Source: Musa acuminata AAA Group
Lineage: Eukaryota; Streptophyta; Magnoliopsida; Zingiberales; Musaceae
Reading direction: 5' to 3'
Length of the DNA stretch: 64,000 nt
Assembly: GCF_036884655.1 (NCBI RefSeq)
Contig: NC_088359.1
Location: 18,914,501 to 18,978,500 of the forward strand
Both the position numbers and the translations under genes were made by a program. Under the pieces are notes generated by a model. The model was given only the letters and a program-made list of their open reading frames with translations, did not search any database and had not been told where the DNA came from. Positions within the stretch are counted from its first letter, which is position 1. Every line of letters begins with the position of its first letter. This document shows, in pieces, positions 33,843 to 44,650 of this stretch.

Positions 33843-35515
33843 TGTTGAATCTCGGATTTTGATGATGAAGTCAATTGTCATTTGTTATCTAATCTATATG
33901 TTGAGATAAGTGTGCAGGATTAACTACGATGAAAATAAGATATGCAGCAGGAGTTGCGCCGGAGTCATGACAATGATCACGTTGGGAGTTCGAGAGTTCG
34001 ACGGAAGTTCGGACAGTCGTCGGAGGTTTTGCGGGAACAAATCCGAGAAGTCCATGAGCTTGCCAAAGAAGCTCGTCGGAACTCGCCAAGTGGATCGTCG
34101 CAAGTCCAGGAGTTTGCCGGAAGTCCGCAGGAGCATCACTGAGGGTTCATCGGATGATCGACGGAAGTTCGCCGGAAGCTCGCTCGAAGAAGCGATTGAC
34201 GCACCGGAGCAAGTTGCAGTAAATATCTTAGGAAAAATCGTAGTTAGCACAATGATTAAGTTGGAAATGGGAGGTGATCCCATTAACTTAATCTTGGGGC
34301 AATTGGGCCCCTAAAAAAACCCAAATTGGGTCGAATGGATCAACCCATTCGGACCCTGATTTATGTCAGGCGGTTCAATCGCCTCAGTCAGGCGATGGCA
34401 CCGCCTGAGCTAAGTCTTCGAGCTTTGGCAGGAGGTGCACCCGCCCCTGACAAAGGTGACACCGCCTAGGCTCGGTCTCCGAGCTCTGGCTGAGCGGTGC
34501 AACCGCCCCAGTTAGGCGGTGGCACCGCCTGAGCTCGGTCTTCGAGCTCTAGCAGGAGGTGCAACCGCCCCTGACAGAGGTGGCACCGCCCAGAGGCTCA
34601 GTCTTCGAGCTCTGCCAGGCGGTGCAACCGCTAGATCCCGGAATTCTGGGAATTGACAGTTTTGAGCTCCAAATTCAAACTGGGTTGGGGCCTATAAATA
34701 CCCCACCCATTCAGCACTGAAAGGCAGCATACATACACCAAAATCCTGATCTTATTATCTGATTCTTCGAGCTCAAAATTGTTGTAAAGGCCAAAAGTTC
34801 TTCTCCCTCTTTTCTTCCAAGTTCTGATCTTTAAAGAGAGGAGAGAAAATTCTGTAAGGGTTGTCTCCTAAGCCCGTCAAAAGGAGTGAAACTGTAAAAG
34901 GGTGGTTGGCCTTCGCCTATTGAAGGAAGGCCTCTAGTTGACGTCGGTGACCTCGTCGGTGGAGGAAGCCAATAGTGGAGTAGGTCAAGTTTGACCGAAC
35001 CACTCTAAATCTTGGTTTGCATTTACTTTGAGCATCTTATCCTTACTACAAATCTCCTCAAAAGCTTACTGCTTTCTGCGCATATACGATCAGGTTTCAA
35101 GCTTTGCACTTTCCGAATCGGCGTTTAGACGTAAATCAGTTTTATCGTACGATCATTGTATTTCAGTTTGCGTTTACGTTTTGATTTCTATCATAACTGC
35201 AAACTGCCTTTATATCCTTGCTTGAACTGTATCTCGCTTAATCAAGTGATTTACGAATCAGCATTTAGACGTAAATCAGTTTTTTCGTACGAATATCATA
35301 TTTCAGTTTGCGCCTATTATCTGATTTGAACCATAACTCCAAACTGCACTTATATCTTTGCTGCATGTCGCTTAATCAAAAGTTAAAGCGATTTACGAAT
35401 CGGCTTTCCTACCGAAATCACTTTTATCGAACGAACGCGATTTTTATCGTAGAAGGTTTTCCGCTGCACTAATTCACCCCCCCCCCCCCCCCTCTTAGTG
35501 CTCTTGATCGTAACA
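33843..35515 (+). repeat. S3 5' LTR
   Basis: 1673 bp from TGTTGAATCTCGG to GATCGTAACA. A CGG-rich first part (with a 134-codon open frame 33910-34314 that I do not regard as a gene) is followed by the box cluster (34368-34630) and TATAAATA (34693-34700). R-U5 has a 141-bp tandem repeat of about 2.4 copies (from 35114, 35254 and 35396), and a run of 16 C lies at 35477-35492. Confidence 0.92.
34368..34700 (+). promoter_or_regulatory. S3 5' LTR promoter: about eight CGG-CCG boxes and TATA box
   Basis: Alternating GGCGGTGGCACCGCC-like and GGTGCAACCGCC-like boxes are spaced by GAGCTCGGTCTTCGAGCTCT-type linkers, which are themselves near-palindromic (GAGCT...AGCTC). TATAAATA lies at 34693-34700, about 60 bp after the last box. 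Confidence 0.78.
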
Positions 35516-35517
35516 AT

Positions 35518-35529
35518 TGGTATCAGAGC
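35518..35529 (+). other. S3 primer binding site (Met tRNA type)
   Basis: TGGTATCAGAGC, 2 bp after the LTR end. Confidence 0.9.
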
Positions 35530-35565
35530 GGGGTTAACTCTCAAACGGATTAAAACCCAAGAGAG

Positions 35566-37148
35566 TTGGCATATGCCGGAAACCAAGAGGGCCATTCTAT
35601 TACATGTCCACCCATGTTCAATGGGACGGACTACACCTATTGGAAGACCCGAATGAGGATCTTTCTTATTTCTATGGATTTTGAACTTTGGAATCTTGTC
35701 GAAAATGGATTTTCGAAGTCTACTCTTCCAATGATCGATTGGAATGAATTGGAGAAGAAGGCTTTCGCTCTTAATGCAAAGGCTATGAATGCCTGATTTT
35801 GTACTCTTGATAAAAATGAGTTCAACCGTGTTTCGGTTTGTGAAACCGCATTTGATATTTGGCACATACTCGAAGTGACTCACGAAGGCACAAGTAGAGT
35901 GAAAGAGTCAAAAATCAATCTTTTGTTACATTCTTTCGAACTTTTCCGGATGAAACTGAGTGAGACTATTGGCGACATGTTTACCCGTTTCACGGATGTC
36001 GTCAACGGTCTAAAAGGACTCAGAAAAAGTTTTTCGGATTTTGAGCTCGTAAATAAGATTCTAAGATCTCTTCCTAAGAGTTGGGATCCTAAAGTCACTG
36101 CTATTCAAGAGGCGAAAGATCTAAACAACTTCCCTCTTGAAGAACTAATCGGGTCATTAATGACCTACGAGATGACTTGCAAAGCTCATGAAGAGCAAGA
36201 AGACATCCTTCCAAAGAACAGGAAGGATATGACACTTAGAACTTCAGAAGACCACTTGAGAGAAAACTCAAGTGATGAGGACTGTGACGATGACTTGGCA
36301 CTTCTAACATAAAAATTTTAAAAATTCATTAAAAGAAACAAGTTTAAGAATGACACAAAAAATAAACTTGAACCCAAGAAGGACCAAGTTATTTTCTATG
36401 AGTGCAAAAAGCCGGGACACTACAAGAGTGATTGTCCCCAAGTCAAAAAGAGAACATCAAAGAAGAAGGCGCTCAAAGCAACATGGGATGACTCGAGCGC
36501 GTCCGAAGAAGAGGAGTCCAACACCGAGCAAGTTGCTCATTACGCCTTAATGGCCATCGGAGAGGAGGTAACAAATTTAATAGATGCAGATTTATCATTT
36601 GATGAATTATTAAATGCCTTCCATGACTTATTTGATGAATGCAAGATTATTAGTAGAAAATATAAATTGCTAAAAAAGGAGCATGATAGTCTTACTTGTA
36701 ATTTCGATAAGTTAAAGATTGAATATCATGATAGTTTAGGTTCATGCATAAAATGTCATGATCTATAAACTCTCCAAAAGGAAAACTTGCTACTTAAGGA
36801 CACCTTGAAGAAATTCGAGGTTGGTAGCAAGTCCTTGAACATATCCTTGCAAACAAGGGTCACGTTCCCAAAAGAAGTGGAATCGGATTTGTGAGAAGTC
36901 CTCACCAAAATCCAACCACCTTCATAAAAGGCCCCATCTTACATGTTCGACACCAAAGCAAATGCAACTTTTGTTGCAAACTTGGACACAAAACGCATTA
37001 TTGTTCATTCAAGAAAATTAGTCCGAACAAATTAATTTGGGTTCCTAAAGGAACCATGATAAATTCTATGCAACATGATAAACAATGTAGATCTATTTTT
37101 GAGGCACCCAAAAGCAATTGGGTACCTAAAAATCATCCTTTCCTGTAA
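35566..37148 (+). pseudogene. S3 gag: UBN2-type domain, zinc knuckles, coiled coil (broken)
   Basis: The start codon has become TTG at 35566 (S4 has ATG at the same place). Domain words follow: NGTDYTYWKTRM, FELWNLVENGF and AFDIWHILEVTHEGTSRVKE, with a TGA at 35794. A long clean piece (35875-36312) covers SKINLLLHSFELFRMK to the acidic SSDEDCDDD stretch. Further on come the first CCHC knuckle (CKKPGHYKSDC, about 36400-36440), a basic Lys-rich stretch, a coiled segment (ECKIISRKYKLLKKEHDSL) and a second knuckle (CNFCCKLGHKTHYC, about 36960-37005), then the end at WVPKNHPFL. Several stops and frameshifts disable it. Two knuckles around a coiled segment fit sirevirus gag. Confidence 0.87.
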
Positions 37149-37660
37149 AGACATAAAAAATTATAAGCTAGAACAAGAAATAATATCCTACTCCTTGGAT
37201 TCTCGATATTCATGACCCGAGATCCAAAAAGAACTCGCGATGCTCTCTAGCCTAAATAATAGATGAAGATTAGAAATTTAAAATCACAAATATGATTTAG
37301 ATACAATCCTATTTGATTTCTCAGAATTGGAAACCCATGATTCTCAATTCACATATCATCTGGATTTTCGAACCCATCGATTTCATCCGTTCATAACTTT
37401 CGAATCCAACTCTATATCATGAACTGACTAAGTTTGTCATGAACTTGCAAGGCTTATCAACTTGAACAAACTGTCACAAACATGTGTACGACATTGAGAG
37501 TATGCATATCAAAAGATCTATCTTGATCATGCAAAAGTTCTTATCTTACAATGAAAATTCTTACGTAATTACGTAAGTAAAGTTGATTGCTCTGAATGAA
37601 AATTCTTCTCAAGTCAAAAACATTCAAATCAGATCACTCTGCGGTCAGAACAAGTGCTCA
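37149..37660 (+). other. S3 spacer between gag and extra ORF, with 18-bp palindrome
   Basis: No coding similarity is seen. A perfect palindrome CTTACGTAATTACGTAAG lies at 37560-37577, with two ACGT cores. The same palindrome occurs in the S4 spacer at 62871-62888. The spacer sequence is closely shared between S3 and S4. Confidence 0.75.
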
Positions 37661-37785
37661 CCGCCTGTAGGCGGTGGCACCGCCCCAGCTGAAGGTAGCA
37701 CCTCCGGTTGTCACGTGTTGCAAGCGGTTGCACCGCCCGCAATTCTGCCTCTTCTTAACCCGAGCTAGGGCCGGCGGTGGAACCG
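37661..37785 (+). promoter_or_regulatory. CGG-CCG box cluster upstream of the S3 extra ORF
   Basis: CCGCCTGTAGGCGG followed at once by GGCGGTGGCACCGCC (overlapping), then weaker boxes to 37785, about 220 bp before the ATG of the extra ORF. Box clusters near the 5' end of the envelope-like gene are described for envelope-containing sireviruses. A promoter or RNA-level role is inferred. Confidence 0.7.
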
Positions 37786-38519
37786 ACCCCAACTAACTCT
37801 CTTCCCCTCTTTACTCTTCCAAAGCTTCGCCACCTCCATTTCACCCCTCATAGCATCCCAAATACTCCTCATTTTGAAGCAAAAGATCAACAATCTCTCC
37901 TTCTATTGAAGATCTCACTAAGGTATTCTCTAAGAACCCCTTAAATTTTGTTTTTGATTCATTTACTCTTGCTCATTACTATCCTCTTAAATAGCAGTAG
38001 TTATGGGGTTTAGAATATCCTCAAGGGACAAAGGAAAGAGGAGATTAGTGGAAGATTTTGATCTTACCCTTTTTGATTCAAAATATCATGCTGAAAAGTT
38101 TTCCTCTTTCGAACTTAAGGAGTGTCAATAAGGGAAAACATGTAAATTTAAATGAACTAAGAGACTTAGAGACAATCCAATGGTTTGCAAACTTAGATCT
38201 ACTTCCTATTTTACAAATTAGCGAACCCATCTATCCAAAACTTGTTAGATTGTTTTACAATAATATACAAGTAGATGAAGAAGAAGGAATGTCTACCTAT
38301 CTCTTAGGACAACACATCTCTATTACGGATAAATTCATTTGCGACATGATAGGCATTGTAAAATCCCTCACTTTTGAAAATTTATTAATAAGGATTTATA
38401 TGTAAATTGGAGGAACTATATGTAAATATAGAAATTTCAAGGACTAAACTGTTAAGTTGCAAAAAGAAAAAAAATAAAGAAAACCGAAAATTTCGGTTTT
38501 ATCCCACCGCCTCCGACGC

Positions 38520-40250
38520 TCTAGAGAGGAGCGGTGGGGCGTGGGGAGAAGAAGAGAGGAAGAAGAGGGAGAAGAGAAGAAGAAAAAGAAGAAGAAGAAG
38601 AGAGGGAAGAGGGAGAGGAAAGAGAGATAGCTGCAGCTAGGGCTGCAGCACCTCTGTTTCGTGTAGGAGGAAACATATGAGTTCATGTGTGGGGTCATCG
38701 GGGAGGAGAAGGGAATAAGAGGAGAAGAAGAGAAGCAGAGGAAGAAGAAGAAGAAGAAATGAGGAGGTGGCTGCGGCAAGGGCTGCAGCGAGGAGCTGTG
38801 GGGCGTTAGGGAGGAGAAAGGAAGAAGAGGAGAAGAAGAAAAGAAGAAGAAGAGGGAAAAGAAGAGAGGAGGAAGAAGAGGGAGAAGAGAAGAATAGAAG
38901 AAGAAGAAAAAGAGAGGGAAGTGGGAGAGGAGCGAGAGGTGGCAGCAGCTAGGGCTGCAGCACCTCTGTTTCCTGCAGGCGGAAACAGAGGAGACGAGGT
39001 GTGGGGGTGTTGGGGATGAGAAGAAGAAGAGGAAAAAAAAGAAGAGAAAAAAGAGTAAAAAAAAAGGATGGCTGCAGCATGGGCTGCAGTGAGAAGGTGT
39101 GGGGTGTTGGGTAGGAGAAGGGAAGAAGAGGAGAAGAAGGAGAAGAAGAAGAAGAAGAAGAGGAAAAGAAGAAGTAGAAGCGGGTGAAAAGGCGACACCT
39201 CTGTTTCCTGCAGGAGGAAACAAAGGAGAGGAGGTGTTGTTCGTCGGGGAGAAGAAGAAGAGGAAGAGAAGAAGAAGAGGAAGCAGGAGAAGAGGTTGTG
39301 ATACCTCTGTTTCCTACAGAGGAAACAGAGGAGAGGGTGTGTGTGACGCCGGGGAGGAGGGAAGAAGAAGAGGAGAAGAAGAAGAGAAGGGAAAGGAGGA
39401 GCTGCGTCTGCGGCGGTGGCAGCTGCAGCTGGAAGAGAAGGAGAGGAAGAGATGGTGAGGAAGAAGAGAAGAAGAAGAAAGGAAGGAGAAGGAAGAGGAG
39501 AAGGGAAAGAAGCAGCTGCGGTTGCGGGTGTGGCAGCTGCAGCTGTGGCAGGGAAAGAGGAAGAGGAAGGAAGAAGAGAAGGAAAGGAAGAAGAGAAGGG
39601 GAAGAAGGGGTTGCGACTGCGGCGATGGCAGCTGCAGCTGGAAGAGAAGAAGGAGAGGAAGATGAGCAGGGGAGGAAGAAGAGGCTGCGGCCGTGGCTGA
39701 GGCTGCGACTGTAGCAGTGCAGCTGGGAAAGAAGAGAAGGAAAGGAAGAAGAAGAGAAAGGAAAAGGGAAGAAGAGAGGAAGAGGAGAAGAGGAGGCAGC
39801 TGCGGCAGTGGCAGCTGCAGCTGGAAGAGAAGGAGAGGAAATAGAGTAGGGGAGGAAGAAGAGGCTGCGGCTATGGTGGCTGCGGCTGTGGCTGCGACAT
39901 TGGCTGCGGTAGCTGCGGCAGCAGTGGTGGCCGCAGCAGCTGCTTTTGGGAAAGAGAAAGAAAGGAAAGAGAAAAAAAAAAAAGGGGCTATGGCCGTGAT
40001 TGCGATTGCGGTGGTGGCGACTGCGTCTGCGGCAGCTGTGTTTGGGAAAGAAAAAGTAGGAACGAGAGAAGGGAGGAAGGAAGTAGTGCAGTGGAAGGGG
40101 CTGCGGTTGTGACAGCAGCTGCGGTCGTGGCTACGACTGTGGTAGTGGCAGCGGCGATGGCTGCGACAGCTATGTTTGAAAAAGAAAACAGAGGAATGAA
40201 AGTAAGAGAGAGCAGGTGACTATGCCTCTATGTTCTGCATGAGCTGCAGT
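38520..40250. repeat. Polypurine (plus) tract of the solo LTR
   Basis: About 1.7 kb of GAA/GGA runs with GCTGCNGC blocks. The hairpin word CCTCTGTTTCC...GGAAACAGAGG and variants lie at about 38653, 38965, 39198 and 39302. Open frames (39184-39714, 39693-40112 and antisense 38444-39223) are by-products of composition. Confidence 0.87.
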
Positions 40251-41514
40251 TGTGGAGGAAAAAAAAAAAGACATGTAGAAAACAAAATAGGGAGAGGACA
40301 CAGAGGAAAAGTAGAAGGATTTGGGCTGACACCTTCTTTGGATCTTCGGATCAAAATATTTGAAAGGCAAGTTTCCCGATCGTTTCTCCTGTAATTGTTC
40401 TAATTTTTCTTATTGCAAGTATTATGATCTTCCTCATGCAAGTGTTCTTATCGTTCCTATTGCATTTCCTTTTGATAGCTTATTTTAAGAATTCGGAGTA
40501 AGTTTGCCTCCCCAAACTTCTATTTCAAATGAGCCCACAGATTATGCAAAACAGGGATCGTAATTTATGACCTTTTGATACTGAACTACCTATAAGTCCC
40601 TGTTGGAAATGTTGATTTATTCAAAGCTTATTTCATTGGAAACTAGACTCGTAGATCTTTCATTGATACCTGGATTGAAAGATTTAGAGTCCAATTGCCT
40701 GCCCAGTTTTTTGTTGAAACCGACCGTGTGAATTATGTAAAATTGAGATTTGTTCTTTGATCTTGGGTTACTAAATCTATTGTAACTCTTTGTTGGAAAC
40801 TTCGATTCATACGAGACTTGTTTTATCTGAAAATAAATTGAAATATCTTTCCACAATAGCTTTCTTGAGTATATTGGAGCACAATTGATAGTTTGAATCA
40901 TTTATTCAATGTGCCTCTTGAATTCTGCTAGAAATCAAGCTTTGGTCGATTTCACATATTCTGGTTTCATTCCTTTGGAAATTGATTTCATCTAACCTTC
41001 TTATTTGAATTGAGCTATATGTGATTGCTTGGAATCCTTGTATACTCTTGCTTTCATTTCCTTTCAAATCTGAATGCATTTGTAAAGGATTGTGTTTGCA
41101 TCGTATTGACTTATAAAGGCACATGTATATTTCATTGTTCCGCATGTGCTTCCGTTATGTCCCAATTTATTGTTCACAATACCCTTTTGTACTCTGGTGT
41201 TTGTGGGATTATTTGGACCTTTGATAGAAATGGTAAAGGGTATGTGCTTAGAGCCTGCGATGCTCTAGATTATGTTTGGTGGTCATTCAGAAATGGATGG
41301 ACCATATTATGTTTGGAATCCCACTTCACCATCTATCTGTTTGATATGAAATTCAGAGCCGACCAAGCACTTGGGTAGGGTGAGAGGGCTCGAGTAGGAA
41401 AGGGCTACCCGTGGATGGAGTCGAGAACCCATCACGGCGTGGAGCCACCACTGAGTTAAACCTCACATGCACTATGCTAGGGTACGATGTATGAGCTTCT
41501 ATTTCGTATTCGTT

Positions 41515-41825
41515 CTTTGATATGCTTCGAAATGGTCCATATGCCATTGATATGTTCCGAAATGTTTCATTTGTCATTGATATGCTCCGAAACATTTCAT
41601 ACGCCTTTGATATGCTCCGAAATGTTTCATTTGTTATTGTTACGCTTCGAAATGTTCCATATGTCATTGATATGCTCCGGAACATTTCATACGCTATTGA
41701 TATGCTCTAGTTACTCTATGCTCCATTTGCTATGAAGTGATATGTTCTGAAATGTCCTATCTGCCATTGATATGCTCCGGAACATCTCATACGCTATTGA
41801 TATGCTCCAATTACTCTATGCTCCA
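41515..41825 (+). repeat. 30-bp tandem array in the solo LTR
   Basis: About ten units of TTGATATGCTCCGAAATGTT plus TCATATGCCA type. This is the same array as in gypsy B, and a shorter relative lies in the gypsy C LTRs (53180-53320 and 59896-60030). Confidence 0.83.
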
Positions 41826-43540
41826 TCTGTTATGAACCAAATATGTTTTGAATGACATGACACTTATGATTTTGTATCTAATGATATGGTATCTTGAGAA
41901 TTCTTGTATTCTGTCTTGCATTATGATACCCTACTTGTTTGAAATCATTCATTTTGTTCTGAATATGCTTTGTCACTTGCTGAGCTATTTTTAGCTCACT
42001 CCGTTGTTATATAAATCTTTCAAGTCAGCTTGTCACTCTTTGAGATGTTTTGAATTGGGCTGAGGTAGTGGATAGCTATTCAGAATTATGGGCAAGTCTT
42101 GTTGGTTATTATGTTATTGTTGTATAAGCATATTTTGTATGTAATGAAATGTTGTTGATGAATCGAAATGGATATACTGGGTAAAAGTATTAGAAGATCT
42201 CTCTTATTTGGAATTTCGGAATGTTAAGTCTAGTTTACGATGATATGAACTTGTGGTGAATAGTTGGAGTTCTGATTGTATAATTTATTTAGTTTGTGGA
42301 TTTATAAATGTTGTTCATGTTTGTTAAGTTGGCTTGGGTTGCCATAAATGTGAATTATCGAGAGATGTGATATACGATTATAAACTGCATAGGTTTTATA
42401 TATGTGAATTTGATAGAATGTTTTTCTGTGTCCTCAAATATTAGTTTGGATCCTGGATGGATTTGTGTTGAAATTATTTTAAATATCATCTATATTTTGA
42501 GGGGCGTGACAGGCATTCCCATAGAAAATAGAGGACTTTACTTTAGAGGATCATGGGATGATGAAACTATTGAGACAACATATGTTGAAGCCTTAGGAAC
42601 AATTTTCGCCAATCCCAACTTAGCATTTGTTCCTAAAAGTTGTGAACATCTACTGCCACGAAACACAAAGATACTTCATCATATCCTAACTAGCATCATT
42701 CTCCCTAAACAATACCATCATGATGACGTAAGCCAAATAGAATTAGGGACTATGTATTGGATCATGAAAGGACATGACATCTGTCTTGGTTATCTTATCC
42801 AGCAAAATATGTTAGAACTATCTAAGAAAGACATGATGCTTCCATATGGTGGTATAATCATGAGAATACTGAAAGCCTACGATATTCCAATACCACCGAA
42901 AGAAGAAGTAATAAACGTAGATAAGTTTAGCATAATAAATAAAAATCTACTTCACCGATTAAGATGTGTTTATAGAAACGGTAACTGGGTTAGAATGCCT
43001 AGAAGAACCGATCCCCCTCAACCTGAACCAGAACCGGAAACACCAGTCTTTAAGGGTACTCAAGCTCCTCTGATTTGTCCCTTTGAGGAAACACATTCAT
43101 TTGAGCAAGCGCATACATCATCTGTCGAAGATATTGGGATTCGGATGGACCGATTTGAACAAAGACAAGAACGGCTTGAACATCGACAAGATCAAATCCT
43201 ATCTGAGCTGCAGCAAATTCATCGACAATTTGACTCTTTATTTAGGCACTTTAATTTTCCACCTCCTGAATAAGCTTGTACGTGTATACATGAACACAAT
43301 CACCTATTGTTATTGTAAACTCTTTATGTTACTCATCACAATGCCCTGTGCCTTGATCTTTGATATGGTTACCTGATGTATTTGTTTGTGAGCAGAGTTA
43401 CGAACATCACTCATTGTTTAATCTCGTTACTCACTATCGGATTTTACATTGAAATTAAATGTTTTGGTTTCCATGATAAATATGATTTGAGAAAATGATA
43501 TACCAATGCAGTTGATGCGTTATATTGCCATAATATTAAA

Positions 43541-43625
43541 CATTAACTAGCTGATATTTCTACAAAACCTCTAAGTGAAGAACAATTTGATTTCATAAGA
43601 AGAGAATTAGGAATGTGGATGTTAA
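43541..43625 (+). pseudogene. Leftover C-terminal tail of sirevirus pol in S3
   Basis: The frame reads LADISTKPLSEEQFDFIRRE, the standard end of copia RNase H, with TAA in place of CAA at its start. The same words are found on the minus strand in S2 at about 46595-46675. It lies downstream of the extra ORF, so pol has been replaced rather than followed by that ORF. Confidence 0.85.
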
Positions 43626-44650
43626 AATTATCTTTCGGACTTTATTGAATGATCAAATCACTTGATTGCCATTACATGCCTAAATAACATGTTGGAAATT
43701 ATGTGTTGAATACAAAAATTTCCATAACAATAAGCATGTTTTGTCTTCATGATTGTATTTGAAAATCAATAGCATAGTCTTGTCCGAATGCATTAAAGTG
43801 TTAATTTCATTTTTAGATTCGCTTAACAATTGGTATCCTAACAATCGGATTTTCTCATACACTTATGAAAAATATTTTTCTGAAATGGATTTGATGAAAT
43901 GATTCCTGCTTATAAATTCTATCTTGAAATATGGATGATAGTGTTTTTACTTGCAAAGATTTGTTTCATATACATATCTTGATCCTTGTAAAAATGAAGC
44001 ATGATTTAATCTCTTATCGATTTTAACTTCACTCAAAGTAAAATCACAAATAGTCTTCCTCCTTCATGCAAAAAAATTATAACAAATAAAAAGGAAGAAG
44101 TATTCAAAGCAATCTATGTATCATGCTTTCCTTTATATGCTTGGAAAATAACATGTAAAGGCATGAACAACTATCACACTTATGCTCAAAATTCGCTTAT
44201 TGTTCTCCTGCTATCACAATTACCATGCTTTTTGTTGATGACAAAGGGGGAGAAATATATGAGTATTAATGTCATGCTTGCATCACCAAGAGATATATGA
44301 ATTGATGCTATGATTGCTATAATTTGCATTATGCCTTGTTAGTATCATGTAATGATATCAAAATCTTACTTCGCAGTTATACATGTTGATATCTTACAAT
44401 ATGATGAATTGCTACTATTACCATCATTCAAACCTGTTATATAAAATTTGAAAATGAATGTCAAGCCTTGACATCATCTTCAGAGAGAAACATCATTATG
44501 GGAATCATGATGGGAGTATTGATAAGTTTAAATGATTTGAACTTATCAATATGTCTCTTGAATTCAAAGGTTCTGAATTCAAGAATGACTTATCTCAAGT
44601 ATGGCATATAGACAGGGGGAGTTAAGGTTAACTCTATTATCAATTGATTG
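43626..44650 (+). other. S3 3' non-coding region with PPT copies
   Basis: An AT-rich region without an ORF of known type. PPT-like blocks lie at 44236-44255 (GATGACAAAGGGGGAGAAA) and about 44612 (GACAGGGGGAGTTAAGG). The first 200 bp match S2 just after pol (46365-46570, minus). Confidence 0.7.

Larger units (their letters stand above)
38357..42511 (+). repeat. Solo LTR of the gypsy B family in the S3 extra ORF
   Basis: 4155 bp, TGTAAAATCCC to GGGGCGTGACA, with GGCAT on both sides (38352-38356 and 42512-42516). It is the reverse complement in layout of 21855-25694 and 27351-31067: purine tract first (38520-40250), then the weak 24-bp units, the conserved segment (41375-41485) and the 30-bp array (41515-41825). 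No internal gypsy sequence is present, so it arose by recombination between the two LTRs of a former full element. Its purine tract is the longest of the three. Confidence 0.93.
38003..43273 (+). pseudogene. S3 extra (envelope-like by position) ORF, split by a solo gypsy LTR
   Basis: The ATG at 38003 starts a basic, then mixed N-terminus. A one-base frameshift lies between about 38060 and 38130. The downstream frame runs to the solo LTR at 38357 and, after its duplication GGCAT, continues in register from 42512 to a stop at 43273. The N-terminal half (NLNELRDLETIQWF; YPKLVRLFYNNIQ; YLLGQHISI; CDMIGI) resembles the plant family named putative plant transposon protein. A Pro-Glu-rich hinge (PPQPEPEPETP, about 43015-43045) leads to a C-terminal coiled coil (MDRFEQRQERLEHRQDQILS, about 43147-43206). 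I see no signal peptide or clear membrane segment, so calling it envelope rests on position only. It is disabled by the frameshift and the insertion. Confidence 0.72.

Noticed and set aside
38444..40112. Several purine-tract ORFs (for example 259 codons antisense)
   Set aside because: Composition of the solo LTR purine tract, not a gene.
41487..41735. Met-Phe-rich repeat ORFs, possible membrane peptide
   Set aside because: They arise from the 30-bp tandem array. A period divisible by three keeps frames open without selection.
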